A stretch of 64,000 nucleotides of DNA from assembly GCA_963767715.1 (NCBI GenBank), contig CAVYFA010000001.1, forward strand, positions 62,001 to 126,000, in the 5' to 3' direction. The notes beneath the pieces were generated by a model. The model ran no database searches. It worked only from the letters and a program-made list of their open reading frames with translations, and was not told where the DNA came from. How positions within the stretch are numbered: the stretch's first letter is position 1; every line of letters begins with the position of its first letter. This DNA comes from CAVSXS01 sp963767715. GTDB taxonomy: Bacteria > Chloroflexota > Ktedonobacteria > Ktedonobacterales > Ktedonobacteraceae. This document shows, one piece after another, positions 57,032 through 64,000 of the stretch. The position numbers and the translations under genes are program-made.

Positions 57032-60000
57032 CCCGAAGTGGATAGAAGAGCTGCGGGGAAAAAATTGAAACACTGGAACATGCTTCTTTAGACAGCATGA
57101 CACCCCACAAATTCGCCCTGGCCGACGTGTTTGATGAGCATGAGCATACCTTCTACTCGATTCAGGGACTGGCAAACTTCTGGAACAATAATCCAGATGT
57201 CGATTTTGGGCAGCGTATTACAGACCTTGTGATCGGGGCGCACAACCAGCTTCAATCAGATCTGGTGTTAGTGATAGCCGGTACTGCTCAAAAATTGTCA
57301 GTGTATATTTCCTTAGGAAACCCGGCAACGACACTGAGTATGCTCGAGGGTATTCTTCCTGGTATCCATATCGAACCGGCTCCTGTAAAAAATCTGGCTC
57401 GCTATTTATATCCGCATTTTCAGGTACAGGGCATCATCACGGGCATACCCAGTCATAAAGCGGCGAAGGAAGGCTCCCCGGCTGTCCCCGTTGAGCGCTG
57501 ATGCTGGTTCTTCCGGCCTGTCTACTACAAGCCTGAGCAGCGCTCCCACCACAGGTTAATCGCAGTTGGAACGCGTTGTGCGTGGCATGTATAGAGCAAA
57601 CTGGGTCTACGTTGTCAAAGCTCATCCACGTTCCCGGTATGCGGTAGCTCAGGACAGGCTGGAGATGCTTGACCTGCTGGCGCGTGTCGCGTCTCAATCG
57701 CGTATTCAAATGCAGGTCACGGAACAAGGTACTAAACAGGAAACGGAAGTCAATTACAGGTGGCATACAGAAGCGTTGAGCAGTGAAAAGGTGAATTACC
57801 GCGCACAGTATCTTATGCGACTACTGGAACGAGAGCTGGAACGACTCAACCAATCAGCAGCCTCGGGACAATGGATCGTGCAGACCTACTTCGGGGCCAG
57901 CACTCCCGGTGATGCGCAAAGGCTGGCTTCGCTGCTCGTAGGAGCGCTGGCCGGTAAGGATTCGCGCCCAAATCCTCTCCGTGCCTTCACCTGCCGTGAT
58001 GGAGGGACGCCGCTGTCCAACTTTACAACGTATCTCTCCTCAGATGAGGTGGCAACCCTTATCCAACTTCCGCGCGAAGAAGTGCCCGGTTATGCCATCT
58101 CCGACTTTGTGCGCTTTGATGTTGATTTTCGCTTCTCGAACCATACTGCGCGGGTCCGCCTCTTTCCCTCGGGCATATTCAACATAATGGACAGGATGCT
58201 GAACCCTACCAGATCGATCTTGATGACCTTGCCAAACACGGAGTCGTGGTGGGTGTAACCGGCAGCGGGAAGACCACCACGGTGATGAATTTGCTGGATT
58301 CTCGTGGTCTGAAAGGAAGCCATTTCTAGTGATCGAACCTGCTAAAACCGAATATCGCGCTTTACGCAGTTCGCTTCTGGAAAAGCAGACGTGCGCATCT
58401 ATACGCTTGGCAATGAGAACATCGCACCGTTTCGCCTCAACCCATTTGAATTTGAGACAGATGATACTCCTGGCAGCGCCTCGGTTGTGAACCATATCGA
58501 CTTCTTGAAGGCTGTCTTCAATGCGGCCTTTATTCTCTATGCTCCAATGCCCTATGTCCTGGAAATAGCCTTGCACGAAATCTACGAAGACAAAGGCTGG
58601 GACTTAGCTACCGGCATGAATACGCGCCTGCCCAAATGGTCCGAGCATGATCTCCACCCGATTTTTCCCACACTGACGGATCTGTACTGTAAGGTGGAAG
58701 CAGTCGTCGATCGACTCAGGTATGATACCCAGACCGAGCAGATGGTCAAAGCGGGGCTGAAAGCCCGTATTGGCTCGATGCGCATGGGTGCAAAGGGCTA
58801 GATGCTGGATACAGCGCGGGGTATACCCATGCAGCAATTGCTCTTCATCCCACCATCCTGGAAATGGAAAATATCGGCGGTGACGATGAAAAGACCTTTC
58901 TCATGGGTATACTGCTCACAAAACTCTACGAATTTCGACGCCTGCAAGCGGCCTCCGGTTTAACGCCCGGCAATTGCAACACTTAATCGTCTTTGAAGAG
59001 GCTCATCGCCTCTTAAAGAATACCGAGACACAGGTGGATACAGATCATCTAATATGCGTGCGCAGGCTATTGAAGTTTTTACCAACATGCTCTCGGAGGT
59101 GCGCGCCTATGGACAAGGCGTGCTGGTAGCGGAACAGATACCCGCTAAGCTGGCTCCCGACGTACTGAAAAATACCAATCTCAAAATCGCCCATCGTCTC
59201 GTCGCGCAGGATGATCGGCAAAGCGTCGGCTACAGAATGAATCTCAACACGGAACAAATGAACCACCTGGGTATCCTTTCGCCGGGCATGGCCGTCGTGT
59301 ATGCTGAAGGGGCGGATCATGCCTATAAGGTACGCCTGGATAATTACAAGAGCGCCTTACCAACCCTGACCGATGTGCAGTTAAAAACCTCCAGCGTGAG
59401 CTATGCCTCGGTAAAAGACTACCAGCTTATCCTTGATCTTCATCGCTATAATATTCATCGTTCCGAGTTCGGCGGCCCGGATGCTCTTCTCTGCCAGCAT
59501 GCTGCCCGGCTGTTAGCCACCGAAAAAGGCCGTGGCTTCTCTCGCACCTGCTATTGCGTACCGTCTTTAGCCGATCACAGGTGTCCCAGGCCATCCAGAT
59601 GTTGGAGCAATATATCGAGCTGGTGATTCCTTCGCTGCAAACCAGCCCCCATATGCAGGAAGCAACGTTAAAAATGATGCTCGTTCGAGGCGGCGCCGAA
59701 GTTTTGCACAGACATGGGGCATTGTTCGGCTGGACATACCCTCTCGTCGAAGAGTTGCGCGTTCCGCTGACACAAGGCTTGCTGACATTTATTCAGAAAA
59801 GAGACCTTGCACTTGTCAGTAGCGATCTTGATCGCTTTGCGCGTCGCTACGAAAAGCTTTTAGAGCGAAACCAGGGACCATTTGCAGGTTGTGAACATTG
59901 TCGCACAAAATGTCTGTATCGTTTAGAGACCCGCGTCCTCCTCTTGCCACCAGACAAGGAGTGGATTGATGGGGAACTCCAGACAAATCATCCCACGCCG

Positions 60001-60189
60001 GCAGATACCTATGCTGCTATAGCCAGGGCGGCTCAAACTATCGTCAGCAACTGGCTTGGCGAGTCAAAGAATGCTGCTCTCCCGGACCTGGCCTATTGCG
60101 CCGCCCTTCATGTAGAGTCAGAGACAGGATTGACCGAGTATGAACAGAGGAAGTTCGGAGAATCGCTCAGCACGGAATTGCTCACCTAG
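57015..60189 (+). CDS. HerA/DUF87-like ATPase (at least eight frameshifts)
   Basis: About 1058 residues when joined. The start ATG 57015 follows GAGGAG. An N-terminal domain of about 400 residues (MFSGFDPKWIEEL, then IEPAPVKNLARYLYPHFQVQ) precedes the ATPase: DLAKHGVVVGVTGSGKTTT (Walker A), FLVIEPAKTEYRALR, and LIVFEEAHRLLKNTE (Walker B), then LVAEQIPAKLAPDVLKNTNL and GRM-type NTEQM. This is the HerA/FtsK-like DUF87 architecture. The C-terminus has CEHCRTKCLYR, a likely metal site. HerA proteins translocate DNA or drive effector complexes. Frames shift near 57060, 57500, 57560, 58200, 58315, 58385, 58800, 58985, 59045 and 59550. Confidence 0.75.
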
Positions 60190-60460
60190 AGCTTTCTCAT
60201 TGCTTATATAATCTGATAGAGTATTCAAAAAGCGGTAGTCACTCTCGATTGAGATGATGTACCTTTAAAGCCATCTCAAACATACAAGAAGCGATCTTAA
60301 GAATCCCTCTGGAAACGAGATCGTTTCATTTGACACATGTTTTGCGCCTCACCCCATTACTATAATACGGAAGAAGAGATCGACCACGTTCTGGAACTGC
60401 TCGCAACTCTAAAGTAACTGCAGCAAATATACAGCGCAGCTTTTTCAGCGTCGGTATCGT
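60190..60460. other. Intergenic spacer with a gene fragment
   Basis: Between the HerA-like gene and the pyruvate phosphate dikinase gene. Apart from the aminotransferase fragment described next and the hairpin at 60461, nothing is supported. Confidence 0.5.
60337..60417 (+). pseudogene. Class V aminotransferase C-terminal fragment
   Basis: Twenty-six codons encode SPHYYNTEEEIDHVLELLAT, the C-terminal tail pattern of class V aminotransferases/cysteine desulfurases (S-x-H-x-YNTxEEID). The rest of the gene is absent. It is a relic left by a deletion or insertion at the end of the accessory locus. Confidence 0.6.
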
Positions 60461-60516
60461 CGCAGCTAGACAGAAAGAGCAGGATAGAGAACTCCTGCTC
60501 TTTCTGTCTAGCTGCG
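60461..60516. terminator. Large hairpin with 24-bp perfect arms
   Basis: Arms 60461-60484 and 60493-60516 (core AGACAGAAAGAGCAGGA) are perfect reverse complements with an eight-base loop. It lies just after the pyruvate phosphate dikinase stop on the minus strand. There is no clear T-run, so its efficiency as a terminator is uncertain, but it could stabilise the 3' end. Confidence 0.6.
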
Positions 60517-60533
60517 GTTAGTCACAGGCAAGA

Positions 60534-63317
60534 TTACTTATCCTTCTCCGCTCCCGTCAGCGCCGCCTGAGCGGCCGCAATCCTGGCCACGGGCACGCGG
60601 AAGGGCGAGCAACTGACGTAGTCGAGGCCGACCATGTGGCAGAACTCGATGCTGTCGGGGTCGCCGCCGTGTTCGCCGCAGATGCCCAGTTCCAGGTGGG
60701 CATTGGTCTTGCGGCCCTTCTCGACGGCCATGCGCACCAGCTGGCCGACGCCGTCGCGGTCGAGCGTCTGGAATGGGTTGAGGGGCAGAATCTTGACGCG
60801 TTCCTTCAGTCCTGGCTCCTCCAGGCCATCGACATACTTGCAGCAGGAATTTGCCCTCGGCGTCGTCGCGGCTGATGCCGAAGGTGGTCTGCGTCAGGTC
60901 GTTGGTGCCGAAGCTGAAGAAGTCGGCGACGGTGGCGATCTGGTCGGCGGTCAGAGCGGCGCGCGGCAGCTCGATCATCGTGCCGAACTTGTACTCGATG
61001 GGCGCGCCCGCCTCGGCGGTGATCTCCTTTGCCACCGCTTCGAGCTGGCGGCGCACCTCCTTCAGTTCGTTGACATGCCCGACCAGCGGGATCATGATCT
61101 TGGGCTGCAATTTCTTGCCCTGCTTCGCCAGTTCGCTCGCGGCTTCGAGGATGGCACGCGTCTGCATGACGTTGATCTCCGGGAAGAGCAGGCCCAGGCG
61201 GCAGCCGCGCAGGCCCAGCATGGGGTTCATCTCGCGCATGGCTCCCACGGCTTCGAGCATCTTGCGCTTCTCTGCCAGCTCCTTTTCGTGGCCGCCCAGC
61301 GTCTCCAGGCGCGTCACCTCGACCAGCAGCTCTTCATACGAGGGCAGGAACTCGTGCAGCGGCGGGTCGATCAGGCGGATGACGACCGGGTAGCCCTCGC
61401 CCGTCTCCGGATTGACCATGGCCTCGAAGATGCCCTTGAAGTCGCTGCGCTGGAACGGCAGCAGTTGATCGAGCGCGGCCTGGCGCTCCTCTTTCGTCTC
61501 GGCCAGGATCATCTTCTGCACGATGGGCAGGCGCTCCTGCTCCATAAACATATGCTCGGTGCGGCAGAGGCCGATGCCCTGCGGCGCCGAAGGTGACGGC
61601 GCGCCGGGCGTCGCGCGGGTAGTCCGCGTTGGCCCACACGCCCAGCCGGCGGTACTTATCGGCCCAGCCCAGCAGCGTCTTCAGGTCAACTTCCCGGTCG
61701 AAATCGGGGTCCACCGTGCGGATGATGCCCGCGAAGACCTCGCCGGTCGTGCCGTCGATGGAGATATCGTCGCCCTCGCGAATCACAGTATCTTTGCCGA
61801 CGACGCGGAAAAGGCGCTCCTCTTCGTCGACGCGGATGCCCTCGGTACCGGCGACGCAGGGCAGGCCCAGGCCACGCGCCACCACCGCCGCGTGGCTGGT
61901 CGCGCCGCCGCGCGCCGTCAGAATGCCCTTAGCCACCAGCATGCCATGCACATCGTCGGGACTGGTCTCCGGGCGCACCAGCACCACCGGCGTGCCCGCC
62001 TTGCCCAACTGCTCGGCGCGGTCGGCATCGAAGACGGCCTTGCCGCTGGCCGCGCCCGGGCGAGGCATTCAGACCTTTCGCCAGCAGGCGGCCCTCCTGT
62101 TCGGCGCGTTTCTTCTCCTCCTCGTCGAAACGCGGCAGCAGCAGTTGGTAGACCTGGAATGGATCGACGCGCTTGATGGCCTCTTGCTCGGTAATCAGGC
62201 CCTCCTCCACCATATCGACGGCGACCTTGACGGCCGCAGGAGCGGAACGCTTGGCGGAGCGGGTCTGCAGCATGTAGAGGCGGCCCTTTTCGATGGTGAA
62301 CTCGAGGTCCTGCATGTCGCGATAGTGCTGTTCGAGGCGCTGGGCGATCTCCTGGAACTGCTGGTAGACATGCGGCAGTTCTTCCTGCAGGCGGCTGATC
62401 CTGGAGGGCGTGCGAATACCGGCGACCACGTCTTCGCCCTGCGCGTTGAGCAGGTATTCGCCGTAGAGCTGCTTCTCGCCTGTGCTGGGGTTGCGCGTGA
62501 AGGCCACGCCGGTGCCGCTGTCGTTGCCCATATTGCCGAAGACCATGCTCTGCACGTTGACGGCGGTGCCCAGGTCGTGCGGGATCTTGTTGAAGTTGCG
62601 ATAGTCGATGGCGCGCCGGTTGTTCCACGAGGAGAAGACGGCTTCGATGGCTTTGTGCAACTGCTGGTAGACATCGGTGGGGAAGGGCTCGCCGGACTGG
62701 CGCTCAGCGATCTGCTTGAACTCGCCAACCATCTTCTTGAGGGCGTCGGCGGGAATTTCGGCATCGGTTTGTACGCCGGCCTGCTCTTTATACTGATCCA
62801 GCTTCTGCTCGAAGTCGCGCGGGTCGGTGTCCAGCACGATCTTACTGAACATCTGGATGAAGCGGCGATAGGCGTCGTAGGCGAAACGCTCGTCGCCGGT
62901 CAGCTTGACCAGCCCCAGTACCGTCTCGTCGTTGATGCCCAGGTTCAGCACGGTATCCATCATACCGGGCATCGAAAATTTCGCGCCGGAGCGCACGGAG
63001 ACCAGCAGGGGATTCTCCTGCTTGCCGAAGCCCTTGCCGGTCTGCTCTTCGACGATCTTCAAGGCCGTCAGAGCCTGTTCCCACATGCCCTGCGGGAACT
63101 GCTTGCCCGCGTCGTAGTAGGCGTTGCAGGCCTCGGTGGTAATCGTAAATCCGGGAGGGACGGGCAAGCCCGCGTTGGTCATCTCGGCCACGCCCGCGCC
63201 CTTGCCGCCGAGCAGGTCGCGCATCCCGGCGTTGCCCTCGCTGAATAAATACACCCATTTCCTGGGGGACTGTTTCACTGCTTCATCAAATTCAGTACTT
63301 GCAATTTGCTGTGTCAC
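60534..63317 (-). CDS. ppdK: Pyruvate phosphate dikinase (three frameshifts)
   Basis: About 927 residues when joined. It interconverts pyruvate, ATP and phosphate with PEP, AMP and PPi. The N-terminal nucleotide-binding part has KWVYLFSEGNAGMRDLLGGK, SVRSGAKFSMPGMMDTVLNL and FGNMGNDSGTGVAFTRNPS. The phospho-His loop is LTARGGATSHAAVVARGLGL, and the PEP/pyruvate domain has LRGCRLGLLFPEINVMQ, SFGTNDLTQTTFGISRDDAE and LGICGEHGGDP. Extra bases near 62055, 61580 and 60835 break the frame; all conserved motifs survive on either side, so a working gene with sequence errors is more likely than decay. Confidence 0.92.
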
Positions 63318-63382
63318 TCATAGCCTCCATTTGTTGTTTGTGTGAAATGTGCCGAATGGTGTAAAAACGATCGAACGTGCGG

Positions 63383-63971
63383 TTACGCATTCAATACAAT
63401 GCTTCTCGCCCAGCGCAATATGTGTCGCGCATACGTAAGATAAATACCGGCCGCCTCGGCGCTGATGACCTCGTCGGCCTGCTCGGGCGGCGTATCGACA
63501 TAAAACGCTTCGGGGTGAAACGGGGTCAGCGCGGCCAGTTCGCCTTGAATATCCGGGGGCGCGCCAACACGCTCGCCCAGCGCGCGCAAGTCATGGTCGT
63601 ACATCTGGCGACGCCCGAAACGCAGCAGGCTGACCGCCTGGGCCGACTTTTCGGCGACCTGGTTGCAATAATCGGCGCAGGCGAAATGGCGGCCCAATCC
63701 AAGCTCTACGCTGGCCGTAGCCGCGTCCTGCGCAGCCTCCGCGAACAGGCCCAGCGCACCCTGAAGATCTCCCGTGGAAGCAACCCCGTCTTCTTCGCCC
63801 TCGTCCTCCTCCGTATAAGATGGCCTGGACGGAGAGGAAGCTGTGAACTGGCTATCCTGGCCATGTAGAGTACGTTCCTGCTCGCTCACGCCCTCTAGAA
63901 TAAGCCGCTCCAGGTCTTCCAGGCTCTCCCGAATTCGTAGGGTCTGGATTATTCGCAGACATCTGGGACAT
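63383..63971 (-). CDS. HEPN-domain protein (one frameshift near the start)
   Basis: About 195 residues. The C-terminal domain (GLFAEAAQDAATASVELGLG, then AEKSAQAVSLL) is a HEPN fold with R-x4-H in RRQMYDHDL, the motif of HEPN ribonucleases. The N-terminus is acidic. The longest single frame starts at GTG 63889, but ATG 63971 with AAGGAG upstream gives MSQMSANNPDPTNS, which joins to ESLEDLERLILEG after one missing base near 63930. No MNT nucleotidyltransferase partner is visible in the window. Confidence 0.75.
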
Positions 63972-64000
63972 CCTATCTCACTCCTTAGTACTACCGTGCT

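Noticed and set aside
61523..63248. Very long plus-strand frame opposite pyruvate phosphate dikinase
   Set aside because: Artefact of GC-rich codon use; all catalytic motifs lie on the minus strand.
1..64000. CRISPR arrays, tRNA or rRNA genes
   Set aside because: No regular direct repeats with spacers and no cloverleaf or rRNA-like conserved stretches were found by eye; short tRNAs could still be missed.

Overview
The window reads like a large, GC-rich, filamentous, spore-forming Chloroflexota genome, most likely Ktedonobacteria. That is an inference from protein style (RelA/SpoT paralogues, sensor-type membrane proteins, WD40 protein, lidless Hsp70s, GTPase/GAP1-type genes) and not from a marker gene. 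No rRNA, tRNA or CRISPR array was seen.

Layout. 1-6.5 kb: partial hypothetical gene, amidohydrolase, PLDc_N membrane protein, then respiratory-oxidase accessory genes (subunit-IV-like/BON fusion, SCO1, CtaG) with a VapBC-type pair between them. 6.6-11 kb: a Rad50/SbcC-like ATPase and a NurA-like nuclease. 11-13.9 kb: an AT-rich island with a long RelA/SpoT homologue translationally coupled to a membrane protein with a PLD-like domain. 14-19.6 kb: CpXC protein, MogA/MoaB, WD40, J-domain protein, dUTPase, DedA, sigma-70 factor. 19.7-24.6 kb: two tandem RelA/SpoT genes that look complementarily degenerate (one synthetase-type, one hydrolase-type). 24.8-29.5 kb: zinc ribbon, GT-C glycosyltransferase, Tgt, LipM-like transferase. 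29.5-33 kb: a scar zone with P450, transposase and Uma2 remnants. 33-38.3 kb: GlcG-like protein, membrane protein, ANTAR regulator, RicT with a Cys-rich tail, SPFH-like protein. 38.3-40.3 kb: an AT-rich membrane NACHT NTPase.

40.6-60.2 kb is the main accessory locus, all on the plus strand: GrpE, lidless DnaK, an Hsp70-vWA fusion, a J-like/zinc-ribbon/Fn3-like protein, GTPase 1, a GAP1-like protein, a tiny membrane protein, GTPase 2, a probable deaminase toxin with an Imm5-like immunity protein, a zinc-ribbon membrane protein and a HerA-like ATPase. It resembles the predicted NTP-dependent conflict systems of multicellular bacteria (GTPase plus GAP1, NTPase chaperone plus vWA), but here the chaperone is Hsp70 with its own GrpE and J-like partner, and a deaminase is the candidate payload. 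60.5-64 kb: pyruvate phosphate dikinase and a HEPN protein.

Caution: about 30 single-base frameshifts occur, including three in the pyruvate phosphate dikinase gene and several at homopolymers. Most are probably sequence errors, so split genes are described here as single genes unless they are clearly truncated.
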